Source: Fumia xinanensis
GTDB taxonomy: Bacteria > Bacillota > Clostridia > Oscillospirales > Ruminococcaceae
Length of the DNA: 52,425 nt
Assembly (NCBI RefSeq): GCF_014384905.1
Contig: NZ_JACRSV010000006.1
Span: forward strand, 1 to 52,425
Direction: 5' to 3'
The first letter of the stretch is position 1. The number at the start of each line of letters is the position of its first letter. A model generated the notes under the pieces. That model did not search any database, was not told the DNA's origin, and worked only from the letters and a program-made list of their open reading frames with translations. Below, in pieces: positions 1 through 6,965 of this stretch. Position numbers and translations under genes: made by a program.

Positions 1-7
1 TGTATAT

Positions 8-83
8 TGCCTCTTAGCTCAGTTGGTAGAGCATGCGGCTGTTAACCGCAGGGTCGTCAGTTCGAGCCTGACAGAGGCAGCCA
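8..83 (+). tRNA. tRNA-Asn (GTT)
   Basis: Full cloverleaf with acceptor stem 8-14 pairing with 73-79, discriminator G80 and encoded CCA at 81-83. The anticodon loop reads CTGTTAACC, giving anticodon GTT (Asn). The T-loop TTCGAGC is standard. It is the left boundary of an AT-rich accessory stretch; its own promoter lies outside the window. Confidence 0.97.
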
Positions 84-245
84 AAAAGGAAGAGCAGTGT
101 GGACGCAGTCCATGCTGCTTTCTTCTTTTACTTCTTTTTCCGGCTTCAACTTACAGTACTGTGTTTCGGGAGATGCATGACGGTTGTCTGCACTAAGCTT
201 GCCTGGTGTGCAGCTGAGTGTCGTCAGTTACTGGAGGAGCCAAAG

Positions 246-283
246 AAGAAAGAACTCCATCAGAATGGAGTTCTTTCTTACTA
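246..283. terminator. Terminator hairpin between tRNA-Asn and the convergent gene
   Basis: A perfect 15-bp inverted repeat (246-260 with 265-279) closes on a CAGA loop. It lies between the plus-strand tRNA-Asn and the minus-strand gene ending at 290, so it can serve both directions. The T tract is interrupted, so terminator strength is uncertain. Confidence 0.65.
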
Positions 284-289
284 GTAAGC

Positions 290-685
290 TTAATTGTTTG
301 GATTTTCTCGATTACGCTGACATATTACTTGAATTAGCGTAACTGTTTGGTACCCTAAAGAAACCAGTAGGCTCGTTGCAATGAGCCCATTGTAATGTTT
401 TGAAAAGCTGATTAGATACACGATTAATAAAATAGCAATTCCTATTATTTTGGGCAGGATTAGGTCTTTTTTCAGCAACTTATCCATAAAAAGCGTATCA
501 GCACCAATTAAAAGCCCATAAACGATAGGTAGTGCGACTGCCACAATTGTTGATACAGGAGTAAAAGTCTGGGCAGAATATGCTTTCGACCAATTTTCAA
601 AGAGCCTGAGGATAATAAAGAGAATGGGCAGAATGATTAGATACGAATAATAGATTATTTTTACTCTTGTTTTCATGGGTTTCAC
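290..685 (-). CDS. Small four-helix membrane protein, unknown function
   Basis: About 131 residues with four hydrophobic segments (roughly residues 10-30, 43-65, 78-95 and 100-120) and a charged tail ending in Asn-rich sequence. No family was recognised. The GTG proposed as start overlaps the TGA stop of the upstream secreted-protein gene (GTGA), so translational coupling is likely; a TTG one codon upstream and an ATG at 676 are alternatives. The upstream partner is exported and this protein is membrane-bound, so the pair may act together at the envelope, for example as an exported factor and its membrane receptor or immunity protein. That pairing is inference only. Confidence 0.7.
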   Translation of the reverse strand: MKPMKTRVKIIYYSYLIILPILFIILRLFENWSKAYSAQTFTPVSTIVAVALPIVYGLLIGADTLFMDKLLKKDLILPKIIGIAILLIVYLISFSKHYNGLIATSLLVSLGYQTVTLIQVICQRNRENPNN

Positions 686-1437
686 CAAATATTATTTGTC
701 AGTTCAATTTTCCAACTTTCTGAACCGCGCGTTAAAGTAATATAATAGTAACATCCTACAGCATTAGAGGATGAATTAGCCACGGGATAGTTTTTCCATG
801 ACGACGGCGCAGTAAATGTCCAAGATCTGGTTGAAACACTCGGTTCATATGGAGAAGAGTTAGAACGGTATCCAGAAGGAGTATATCCTTCTTGACCAAT
901 ATGAGCGTAATTTTTTGTGATGTAGGTATTGGAGCCCAAATAACTTCCTGATTGGGCCCCGACAATTCTACCAGTAACTTTATTAATGCCATAGTATTCT
1001 TTGCCATCTGAATAAGTGTATTTCGTATAATAAACACGTGTTGTAATAGTGGCCATTGGAAGATTATCACTTTCTGAACGTTCAACACTACCATCATTTT
1101 CTTTAATAATAGAAGCATAGGATAACAGGTCGTCTACAGTTCCTTCCAGGGCAATTATTTTGACGTTAGTTTTGATTTCATTTTCGATAATACCCTTGCC
1201 ACGAGTTTGTACCGTATTGATTGATTCTGTCATACTGAAATCCATTTCATTATCTGATATAGCAATAATTTTGCCATTTTTTATTACAGAATCTATCATA
1301 TCATATGTAATAGAATCATTTTCTAGGGCAATAGGATTCTGTTCTGAGGAAGTCTGTATATCCATTGCAAATATAGGAAGGCTTCCTGCTATAATCATTG
1401 AGGACAATACCATTATACATGTTAAAAATTTTTTCAT
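682..1437 (-). CDS. Secreted protein of unknown function with Sec signal peptide
   Basis: A 251-residue protein with a clear signal peptide: Lys-Lys start, hydrophobic core to about residue 20, and likely cleavage after a PIFA-type site. The start is the ATG at 1435-1437 because an AGGAGG ribosome site lies just upstream; a longer frame to 1479 lacks one. The C-terminal half is rich in Tyr, Ser, Thr and Gly and looks like a beta-rich extracellular domain. No catalytic motif or cysteine pair stands out and I do not recognise a family. Base composition is AT-rich compared with the ribosomal region. The stop overlaps the start of the small membrane protein gene. Confidence 0.75.
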   Translation of the reverse strand: MKKFLTCIMVLSSMIIAGSLPIFAMDIQTSSEQNPIALENDSITYDMIDSVIKNGKIIAISDNEMDFSMTESINTVQTRGKGIIENEIKTNVKIIALEGTVDDLLSYASIIKENDGSVERSESDNLPMATITTRVYYTKYTYSDGKEYYGINKVTGRIVGAQSGSYLGSNTYITKNYAHIGQEGYTPSGYRSNSSPYEPSVSTRSWTFTAPSSWKNYPVANSSSNAVGCYYYITLTRGSESWKIELTNNIW

Positions 1438-1542
1438 TTTATGGCCTCCTTTTAAATAATATCGCATCGATTTATACATAATATTTATACCATAATTTTC
1501 ACCTGCCCTTCTACGTTTATTTTACAAAATTAAACTAATTGA

Positions 1543-1556
1543 TTTTGTCGAATAAA
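1543..1556 (+). promoter_or_regulatory. Candidate Spo0A box (0A box)
   Basis: TTTTGTCGAATAAA contains the exact 0A-box core TGTCGAA (1546-1552) known from Bacillus and clostridial Spo0A targets. It lies between the divergent genes starting at 1437 (minus) and 1657 (plus), about 20 bp upstream of the -35 element of the latter. A spo0A gene is encoded about 5 kb away. Function is inferred from motif and position only. Confidence 0.5.
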
Positions 1557-1575
1557 CGAACTAAAAGAAAAAATT

Positions 1576-1604
1576 TTGACAAATCCAATTTTTTCTTTTA
1601 TAAT
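1576..1604 (+). promoter_or_regulatory. Sigma-A promoter for the lipoprotein gene
   Basis: A consensus -35 TTGACA (1576-1581) and consensus -10 TATAAT (1599-1604) are separated by 17 bp. The start codon follows at 1657. The 0A-like box sits just upstream of the -35, a position suited to Spo0A control. Confidence 0.85.
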
Positions 1605-1656
1605 AAATTATACTAGCTAAAAATAACTTGAATACAGAGTGAGGTATAAAATATAT

Positions 1657-2382
1657 ATGAAACGCATAGCAGCAATTTTAATGGCATTGATTACACTTGT
1701 CACCTTTTCCGCTTGTGGGGGAAGTGATCAAGATCGAGACTTATATCAATATGATACTTTTTTGAATGCAAAATGGGGAAGTGACCCTGACCAAGTTTTT
1801 GCGGATTTGGGACTTTCTAAAAAGCAGGTCGCACGTCAAGGAGAGGCGACTGATAAAGAGAAAGGATATCCAGATGGCACCTTTTCTTATAAGATTACTA
1901 AAAAATCCTCGATGTACGGACTGCCTGTTTCGGTAGAACTCTTATTTGCTGATCACCTTTTTGACCTTTCGCAGCATATTGGACTATATGCTGTAAAGGT
2001 GACTTTTCTAGAGGATTATCCATCCACATTTTCTGCCAACAGTGTCCAATGGGAACCAAGCGATTATAAACTGGATCCAGATCTGGCCATGGAAGAGATT
2101 AACAAGCGGATTCTTTACAATACTGAGCAGCAGATGGAGGAGAAGGGCCCCTGGAAGATACAGAGATGGGCCTCTAAGACTACGCCAAGCTCAGTGCCAG
2201 GAGAGCAAGGACAGAAGCTATGTGAAGCGCTCCAGTCGGTTACAGAGAATTTTGGGGTCATTGATGCGACTGTTTTAGATCAGCCGTTATCTGTGATGGA
2301 GCTGTATTACGATAATCCGGATGAATATTCTTTTATGATATTTAGTGGATTTTCCGCAGCTGTGCTCCGCAATATGAAATAA
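1657..2382 (+). CDS. Predicted lipoprotein, unknown function
   Basis: A 241-residue exported protein. It begins Met-Lys-Arg, has a hydrophobic stretch, then a lipobox (TFSAC) placing a lipid-modified Cys near residue 20 followed by Gly-Gly-Ser. The rest is soluble with no recognised domain. I chose the ATG at 1657, with GAGG upstream, over a GTG at 1639. It is a single-gene unit with a consensus promoter and a strong terminator immediately after the stop. Its direction is opposite to the secreted-protein pair, with which it shares the intergenic region holding the 0A-like box. Confidence 0.75.
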   Translation: MKRIAAILMALITLVTFSACGGSDQDRDLYQYDTFLNAKWGSDPDQVFADLGLSKKQVARQGEATDKEKGYPDGTFSYKITKKSSMYGLPVSVELLFADHLFDLSQHIGLYAVKVTFLEDYPSTFSANSVQWEPSDYKLDPDLAMEEINKRILYNTEQQMEEKGPWKIQRWASKTTPSSVPGEQGQKLCEALQSVTENFGVIDATVLDQPLSVMELYYDNPDEYSFMIFSGFSAAVLRNMK

Positions 2383-2420
2383 AAACAGGCCGATTCGTTT
2401 ATTGCGAATCGGCCTGTTTT
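2382..2420 (+). terminator. Intrinsic terminator after the lipoprotein gene
   Basis: A perfect 16-bp stem (2382-2397 with 2405-2420) with an AAAACAGG-type base and TTTT end directly follows the TAA stop. The A/T-flanked symmetry means it may also act on the other strand. Confidence 0.9.
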
Positions 2421-2449
2421 AAAATGCCAAATTAGTTAGTCTAATTTTG

Positions 2450-2488
2450 GAAAAATAAAGCTCTGAGAAGAATTCTCAGAGCTTTATT
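2450..2488 (-). terminator. Terminator of the tRNA operon
   Basis: A perfect 16-bp stem (2454-2469 with 2473-2488) with a 3-nt loop. Read on the minus strand it is followed by a run of T residues. It lies just downstream of tRNA-Cys, the last tRNA of the minus-strand cluster. Confidence 0.88.
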
Positions 2489-2492
2489 ACGT

Positions 2493-2566
2493 TGGAGGCG
2501 TCACCCAGATTTGAACTGGGGGTGAAGGAGTTGCAGTCCTCTGCCTTACCACTTGGCTATGACGCC
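2493..2566 (-). tRNA. tRNA-Cys (GCA)
   Basis: The minus strand folds as a cloverleaf with acceptor GGCGTCA (5' end at 2566) pairing with TGACGCC, discriminator U and encoded CCA at 2493-2495. The anticodon loop ACTGCAACT gives GCA (Cys). Last gene of the Val-Asp-Phe-Gly-Cys cluster. Confidence 0.96.
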
Positions 2567-2573
2567 ATAAAAA

Positions 2574-2649
2574 TGGAGCGGATTACGAGGCTCGAACTCG
2601 CTACCTCCACCTTGGCAAGGTGGCGCTCTACCAGATGAGCTAAATCCGC
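2574..2649 (-). tRNA. tRNA-Gly (GCC)
   Basis: Acceptor GCGGATT (5' end at 2649) pairs with AATCCGC at 2578-2584 of the plus strand, with encoded CCA at 2574-2576. The anticodon loop CTTGCCAAG gives GCC (Gly). Only a few bases separate it from its neighbours. Confidence 0.96.
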
Positions 2650-2654
2650 ATATA

Positions 2655-2730
2655 TGGTGCCTCCGGTCGGAATCGAACCAACGACACGGGGATTTTCAGT
2701 CCCCTGCTCTACCGACTGAGCTACAGAGGC
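2655..2730 (-). tRNA. tRNA-Phe (GAA)
   Basis: Acceptor GCCTCTG (5' end at 2730) pairs with CGGAGGC including one G-U pair, with discriminator A and encoded CCA. The anticodon loop ACTGAAAAT gives GAA (Phe). Confidence 0.96.
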
Positions 2731-2743
2731 AGGAAGATAACAT

Positions 2744-2792
2744 CATCAAAAATCCCGATGTTTCAATATATGCAAGCAATCGGGATTTGATG
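2744..2792 (-). other. Long hairpin between tRNA-Asp and tRNA-Phe
   Basis: CATCAAAAATCCCGAT (2744-2759) and ATCGGGATTTGATG (2779-2792) are complementary apart from a two-base bulge, with a 19-nt loop. On the transcribed minus strand the 3' arm contains TTTTT. It fills the only sizeable spacer in the tRNA cluster and could be a processing signal or a partial terminator that lowers the distal tRNAs relative to Val and Asp. Confidence 0.6.
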
Positions 2793-2798
2793 ACAAAA

Positions 2799-2875
2799 TG
2801 GCGACCCGCATGGGGCTCGAACCCACGACCTCTAGCGTGACAGGCTAGCGCTCTAACCAACTGAGCTAGCGGGCC
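2799..2875 (-). tRNA. tRNA-Asp (GTC)
   Basis: Acceptor GGCCCGC (5' end at 2875) pairs with GCGGGTC, with discriminator G and encoded CCA at 2799-2801. The anticodon loop CTGTCACG gives GTC (Asp). Confidence 0.96.
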
Positions 2876-2882
2876 AAAAAAA

Positions 2883-2958
2883 TGGTGGGGACAACAGGGC
2901 TCGAACCTGTGACCCTCTGCTTGTAAGGCAGATGCTCTCCCAGCTGAGCTATACCCCC
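2883..2958 (-). tRNA. tRNA-Val (TAC)
   Basis: Acceptor GGGGGTA (5' end at 2958) pairs with TGTCCCC using two G-U pairs, with discriminator A and encoded CCA at 2883-2885. The anticodon loop CTTACAAG gives TAC (Val). It is promoter-proximal in the cluster. Confidence 0.96.
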
Positions 2959-2971
2959 ACAATTTCAGCAT

Positions 2972-2993
2972 CACTGAACGCCTCCGTTCAGTG
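2972..2993 (-). other. Palindrome in the tRNA operon leader
   Basis: CACTGAAC (2972-2979) and GTTCAGTG (2986-2993) form an 8-bp hairpin with a 6-nt loop, between the -10 element and the 5' end of tRNA-Val. It lacks a T tract. It would form at the 5' end of the precursor transcript, so it may aid 5' processing or be a protein-binding site. Confidence 0.5.
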
Positions 2994-3003
2994 AACGAAT
3001 ATT

Positions 3004-3032
3004 ATTATACACAACTCGTCGGGCTTTGTCAA
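3004..3032 (-). promoter_or_regulatory. Sigma-A promoter of the tRNA operon
   Basis: On the minus strand, consensus TTGACA (3032-3027), a 17-bp spacer and consensus TATAAT (3009-3004). The start would fall some 40 bp upstream of tRNA-Val. A fully consensus promoter fits a stable-RNA operon. Confidence 0.92.
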
Positions 3033-3064
3033 CACTTTTTTTAAAAAAATTCTGCTTCAATGGG

Positions 3065-3093
3065 TTGCAATCTTACCCTATTTGGGATATAAT
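3065..3093 (+). promoter_or_regulatory. Sigma-A promoter for the signal-peptidase-like gene
   Basis: TTGCAA (3065-3070), a 17-bp spacer and TATAAT (3088-3093). The next gene starts with TTG at 3159. It is back to back with the tRNA operon promoter. Confidence 0.8.
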
Positions 3094-3158
3094 ATCAACA
3101 TAATGCAGTATTATGTCATTTTACGTCGCGAAGACCACCTTTAAAGGGGGAGAAATCA

Positions 3159-3815
3159 TTGGACAAGCAAATGTCCCAGGGAACCAAAAATATTATTACT
3201 GTTGTCTGCAGTTTTATTATATTATGCAGTATTATTGGACTTATACTATTAGGAATCGGTGTTAAAAATGCTGACCGAACGGGGACATTTAACTTGTTTG
3301 GGAGAAGTTACCACTTGATGCAGTCGGGGGATATGGCGCCATCCATTAACAATAAGGATATGATTATCGTTAAACATGATCCGCCTACTTCGTTTGCTCA
3401 GGGGGATTTAGTTGCTTTTTATCAGGAGAAAGACGGCGTAGATCATCTGCTGGTGCGGCGTCTGCTGCAGGTAAACGGGGTGGAGTATGTTGTCGCCGAT
3501 GAAGCGGGAACGCAGGTGATTCTGTCGGCAGAGGATACTCGTTTTCTGGGAACGGTGCAGTCGAAAAGTGCCGTTTTAGGAAAGGCGGTTCTTTTTCTGC
3601 AAAGCGAAGATGGAAAACCCATTTTTCTATGGTGGAGCTTCGGTATATTATTTTTTGTGGTGGGGTTGAGTATCCTCCTTCATGTGATATTAAAAAATCG
3701 CCGGCCACAGGAACCTCCGCACGAAGACGATGAGGTCGAGACACCGGCTTATGGGACGCTAACCAAAGACTTTGTCTTCGATGATATAGATTTTGATTAC
3801 GATTCAGATCAATAA
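3159..3815 (+). CDS. Signal peptidase I-like (SipW/S26-type) membrane protein lacking the catalytic dyad
   Basis: A 218-residue protein with an N-terminal membrane segment (about residues 12-35), an extracellular S26-like fold, a second membrane segment (about 147-170) and an acidic Asp/Glu-rich tail. The topology and the stretches around SGDMAPSI, QGDLVAF and VRRLLQVNG match the SipW/ER-type signal peptidases. In active members the first motif reads SGSMxP with the nucleophile as the second Ser; here it is Asp. The general base in the THR motif appears replaced by Arg, and the GDxN motif reads DEAG. So the fold is kept and catalysis is probably lost. The start is TTG with an AGGGGGA ribosome site 8 bp upstream. 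It is a single-gene unit with a good promoter. Confidence 0.72.
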   Translation: MDKQMSQGTKNIITVVCSFIILCSIIGLILLGIGVKNADRTGTFNLFGRSYHLMQSGDMAPSINNKDMIIVKHDPPTSFAQGDLVAFYQEKDGVDHLLVRRLLQVNGVEYVVADEAGTQVILSAEDTRFLGTVQSKSAVLGKAVLFLQSEDGKPIFLWWSFGILFFVVGLSILLHVILKNRRPQEPPHEDDEVETPAYGTLTKDFVFDDIDFDYDSDQ

Positions 3816-3824
3816 AAAGATTTA

Positions 3825-3860
3825 ACCGCTCTGACTCTAACAGGAAAGAGCGGTCATTTA
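3825..3860 (+). terminator. Weak hairpin after the signal-peptidase-like gene
   Basis: ACCGCTCT (3825-3832) pairs with AGAGCGGT (3847-3854), followed by CATTTATT. The T tract is poor, so some read-through into the downstream phosphofructokinase gene (start 3877) is plausible. Confidence 0.45.
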
Positions 3861-3876
3861 TTGCTATGGAGGCTTT

Positions 3877-5085
3877 ATGAAAAAAAATTTGATTGTTGGA
3901 CAGTCTGGTGGGCCCAGCGTCGCTATCAACGCTACATTGGCAGGGGTCATTGCGGCAGCACAGCAAGAGGAGCGCATTGGCAGTATTTATGGAAGCCGGC
4001 ATGGAATCGAAGGGGTCCTTTACGACAGGTTGATTGACTTGACGGATTTTCGAGACCTCGAGAAGCTGAAGGCAACTCCGGCAATGGCATTGGGCTCCTG
4101 CCGCTGTAAGCTTCCGGATGATTTGGAAGCTCCGATTTACCAAACTATTGACGCTGTTCTTAAACAGTACAATATCGGATATTTTTTGTATATCGGCGGC
4201 AACGACAGTATGGATACAGTGAGCAAGCTGAGCAGATTTTATCAGGGAAAAGCAGACGCTCCTATCATGATGGGATTGCCAAAGACCATCGACAACGATT
4301 TGGCTGGTACAGATCACACACCGGGGTACGGAAGTGCGGCGAAATATTTGGCGGTGACAATGAATGAGCTGATACGAGACACCGCTATTTACGCTGTCAA
4401 ATCGGTGACAATCGTGGAAGTTATGGGGCGGCACGCAGGATGGCTTACGTTGGCAGCTGCACTGCCAAAATTACTGGGGGGACAGAAGCCCGATATCATC
4501 GCTATTCCCGAGGTGCCCTTCAGCGAGTCGGATTTTATCAATCAGGTTCGTGAGAAAATGAAAACCACTGATAATATTGTGATAGCTGTCAGCGAGGGGA
4601 TCCGCAACGAAAAGGGAGAGTATGTAGGCAGTTCCGCCAAAAGCGGCGCGATTGATAATTTTGGGCATGCTTATTTGAGTGGAGTGGGGAAACATTTGGA
4701 ACTTTTGGTCCGAAACGAAATTGGCTGTAAAGTACGCTCGATTGAACTCAACTTGATGCAGCGGTGTTCTTCCCATCTCGGTTCTCTTACCGATGTGGAA
4801 GAGAGCTTTTCCATTGGAAAATTTGGCGTAAGAGCCGCATTGGCTGGAGAGACAGGAAGAATGGTAGCCGTAAAAAGGGAGACAAATGAGCCTTACTCTG
4901 TCTCTATGCATACGGTGGAAATAGCAGATGTAGCTAATCTTGAGCAACTTGTTCCAAATAAGTGGTTTGATTTGGAAGACAAGGAAATTCAGCAGGAAAT
5001 TTGTCGGTATATTCTGCCTTTGATTCAGGGGGATATTCCAAGATTTCAAAATGATTATGGATTAAACGAATACGTTATATTTTAG
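3877..5085 (+). CDS. pfp: 6-phosphofructokinase, PPi-dependent type
   Basis: Phosphorylates fructose 6-phosphate to the 1,6-bisphosphate in glycolysis. This 402-residue protein shows the N-terminal QSGGPS phosphate-binding loop, a GGNDSMDT loop and PKTIDND around the catalytic Asp. The Lys in PKTIDND (instead of Gly in PGTIDND) and the DS in place of GS in the nucleotide loop are marks of pyrophosphate-using enzymes, where bulk at that position excludes ATP. The first Asp of GGDDS is Asn here, so phosphoryl-donor choice should be tested. MGRHAG and the later EI/RSIELNLMQR region are also present. GGAGG lies just before the ATG. A strong terminator follows immediately, so the gene is transcribed alone. 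Confidence 0.9.
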   Translation: MKKNLIVGQSGGPSVAINATLAGVIAAAQQEERIGSIYGSRHGIEGVLYDRLIDLTDFRDLEKLKATPAMALGSCRCKLPDDLEAPIYQTIDAVLKQYNIGYFLYIGGNDSMDTVSKLSRFYQGKADAPIMMGLPKTIDNDLAGTDHTPGYGSAAKYLAVTMNELIRDTAIYAVKSVTIVEVMGRHAGWLTLAAALPKLLGGQKPDIIAIPEVPFSESDFINQVREKMKTTDNIVIAVSEGIRNEKGEYVGSSAKSGAIDNFGHAYLSGVGKHLELLVRNEIGCKVRSIELNLMQRCSSHLGSLTDVEESFSIGKFGVRAALAGETGRMVAVKRETNEPYSVSMHTVEIADVANLEQLVPNKWFDLEDKEIQQEICRYILPLIQGDIPRFQNDYGLNEYVIF

Positions 5086-5088
5086 TTT

Positions 5089-5132
5089 AAAAAAAGAGCG
5101 ATAAACCAATCAGGTTTATCGCTCTTTTTTTA
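5089..5132 (+). terminator. Intrinsic terminator after phosphofructokinase
   Basis: GAGCGATAAACC (5096-5107) pairs perfectly with GGTTTATCGCTC (5113-5124), followed by a run of eight or more T. An A tract precedes it, so it is potentially bidirectional. Confidence 0.95.
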
Positions 5133-5490
5133 TATGTGCATAAATGAAATATATTTTATAAATAATACAATTCGTATAATAATTATAATCAATATGTTTG
5201 AAAATCTTCCCTTTCCTAACAAAAGTCGTCTATTGCAAGAAAAACAGGGAATACTTCTCTTTGAATTATCAACCTTTGCTGGCAATTTTCTATTGCGATT
5301 TTTAACAGGGGACAAAACCCAATGATATTTATTTCGATTTGTCAAAAGGTAATAACAGATTGCCGCCAAATAGGCAATAAAAATAAATAGATGGTCTTTC
5401 GTTTGAAATTTTTTCAAACAAAGGCACCGCTCTACTTAAAAATTTTGTTAGGCTAATATGAGCGGTTCCTTAGAAAGGAATGGGCATTAT
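5133..5490. other. AT-rich intergenic region with no supported gene
   Basis: About 360 bp between the phosphofructokinase terminator and spoIVB. Open frames on both strands here are low-complexity (Ile/Asn/Lys-rich), lack ribosome sites and show no domain. ATTTGTCAAAAGG near 5337-5349 resembles a loose 0A box but lacks the CGAA core. It probably holds the spoIVB promoter, which I cannot place with confidence; sporulation sigma factors have weaker consensus sequences. Confidence 0.5.
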
Positions 5491-6723
5491 ATGAGAAAAG
5501 TAATTCAAACGACAACGTTATTTGTCAGCATTTTTACAATTTTTATTATGAGTTTCGTTACTTATTTAAATCAGGATATACCCGACAGCTTTTATGTTTA
5601 TGGAAATCAGCAATTTCGGATTTATCAGCATAGTCAGGTATCAGTAGAAGAAGCAGGAAATGAAAAAGAGGTCCGCGCTGAAGCAAATACATCAGCAACC
5701 AAAGCGGTAAATCTGAAACTTTTGGGGGTTATTCCGGTGAAAACCACCTATCTTCATCAGGCGGAAGAACGGTATGCCGTTCCGTGCGGAACCCCTTTTG
5801 GACTGAAAATGCTTACTGCTGGTGTGGTGGTAGTGGGCCTTACTCCCATCGATACCGAAACGGGCAGTGCCTATCCCGCTAAAAATGCCGGTGTGGAAAA
5901 AGGGGACATTATTTTATCTGTGAACGGACACGATGTGTCTTCATATACAGAACTTTCTCAGAGAATTAATGATACAAAAGGAGAACCGGCGACGATTCAG
6001 CTGATTCGAGACGGACAGCAAATGAAAGTGTCTATCCAGCCGGTAAAAAGTCTTACTGACGGGGCTTATAAATGCGGAATTTGGGTGCGTGACAGCTCAG
6101 CGGGAATCGGAACGGTTACTCTTTATGACCCTGTTTCAGGGGATTTTGGTGGCTTAGGGCATGCGGTATGTGATATTGATACTGGAGAGCCTCTCCCTCT
6201 TTCCAGTGGGGAGGTAGTCCCGGTTACGATTTTGGATGTGGTGAAAGGCACAGCGGGTACTCCAGGAGAACTGAGAGGAACATTTTTGTCCCACTCTGTA
6301 GTGGGAGAATTATATACCAATAACGAGACGGGAGTATATGGGCAATTAAAAAGCAAACCGGTGGAAAATGAACCTATACCCATTTGCCTCAAACAGGATG
6401 TTCAGACAGGAGCTGCACAGATATACACCACGATCTCTGGCACCAAGCCTCAAATTTATGACATTGAGATAGAAAAAGTCAATCTCAACGATCACTCTCC
6501 TACTAAAAATATGGTAGTAAAAATTACAGATTCGAAACTTTTAGAAGCCACTGGCGGTATTGTACAGGGTATGAGCGGAAGCCCAATTATTCAAAATGGT
6601 AAACTAGTCGGAGCGGTGACACACGTTTTTGTAAACGATCCTCAAAGGGGTTATGGAATCTTTGCAGAGAACATGATTGAAAATTTTTCCGACATCGCTT
6701 CAGAAGAGGCTGCAGGATTTTAA
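5491..6723 (+). CDS. spoIVB: SpoIVB serine peptidase (S55)
   Basis: A signalling protease made in the forespore; in Bacillus it crosses the inner forespore membrane and triggers pro-sigma-K processing. The 410-residue protein has an N-terminal membrane anchor (about residues 5-25), a PDZ domain (about 105-185, with the GVEKGDIILSVNG signature) and a C-terminal S55 peptidase domain. The catalytic His is seen in GLGHAV (about residue 224) and the Ser in GMSGSP (about 362-364). I chose the ATG at 5491, preceded by GAAAGGA, over the in-frame ATG at 5458, which has no good ribosome site. It lies directly upstream of spo0A, the order conserved across endospore formers. Confidence 0.93.
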   Translation: MRKVIQTTTLFVSIFTIFIMSFVTYLNQDIPDSFYVYGNQQFRIYQHSQVSVEEAGNEKEVRAEANTSATKAVNLKLLGVIPVKTTYLHQAEERYAVPCGTPFGLKMLTAGVVVVGLTPIDTETGSAYPAKNAGVEKGDIILSVNGHDVSSYTELSQRINDTKGEPATIQLIRDGQQMKVSIQPVKSLTDGAYKCGIWVRDSSAGIGTVTLYDPVSGDFGGLGHAVCDIDTGEPLPLSSGEVVPVTILDVVKGTAGTPGELRGTFLSHSVVGELYTNNETGVYGQLKSKPVENEPIPICLKQDVQTGAAQIYTTISGTKPQIYDIEIEKVNLNDHSPTKNMVVKITDSKLLEATGGIVQGMSGSPIIQNGKLVGAVTHVFVNDPQRGYGIFAENMIENFSDIASEEAAGF

Positions 6724-6812
6724 CACTTTTTCGCGAAAACCTCCCTTTTTCCTACAGCAAACGGGATCTTGTTTTTTTGACTTATTTTTTAGGTTTAATA
6801 GAAATTAGACAA

Positions 6813-6826
6813 GAATCGACAATTTT
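6813..6826 (-). promoter_or_regulatory. Possible 0A-like box upstream of spo0A
   Basis: The reverse strand reads AAAATTGTCGATTC, one base off the TGTCGAA core. It lies about 75 bp upstream of the spo0A -35 element. Spo0A autoregulation through such boxes is known in Bacillus; here it is only suggested. Confidence 0.35.
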
Positions 6827-6901
6827 CGCTTACAATATAAACAAGTCTGTAATTAATTATTTAACACAATAACCAAATATAAAAATCCTTAAGTTTTGCT
6901 A

Positions 6902-6930
6902 TTGAAAATCCGGACGAAAGGTGCTAGAAT
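6902..6930 (+). promoter_or_regulatory. Sigma-A-type promoter for spo0A
   Basis: TTGAAA (6902-6907), a 17-bp spacer and TAGAAT (6925-6930). An AGGAGG ribosome site follows at about 6952-6957 and the TTG start at 6966. A sigma-H promoter, usual for spo0A, is not evident but cannot be excluded. Confidence 0.7.
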
Positions 6931-6965
6931 AACTCGTGTGATAAAACTGTTAGGAGGTTTTTGTA

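Noticed and set aside
99..284. 61-residue open frame after tRNA-Asn
   Set aside because: No ribosome site, composition unlike a protein, and it runs into the terminator hairpin at 246-283.
1572..1585. Second Spo0A-like box (TTTTGACAAATC)
   Set aside because: It coincides with the -35 element TTGACA of the lipoprotein promoter, which explains it fully.
2972..2993. Palindrome as terminator of an upstream transcript
   Set aside because: No T tract on either strand and it lies between the tRNA promoter and the first tRNA, so it would terminate the operon itself.
3385..4434. 349-residue minus-strand frame
   Set aside because: It is a shadow of the signal-peptidase-like and phosphofructokinase genes on the plus strand, with Arg/His-rich composition typical of such artefacts.
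5130..5417. 95-residue minus-strand frame between phosphofructokinase and spoIVB
   Set aside because: Low-complexity Ile/Lys/Arg-rich sequence overlapping the terminator, with no family resemblance.
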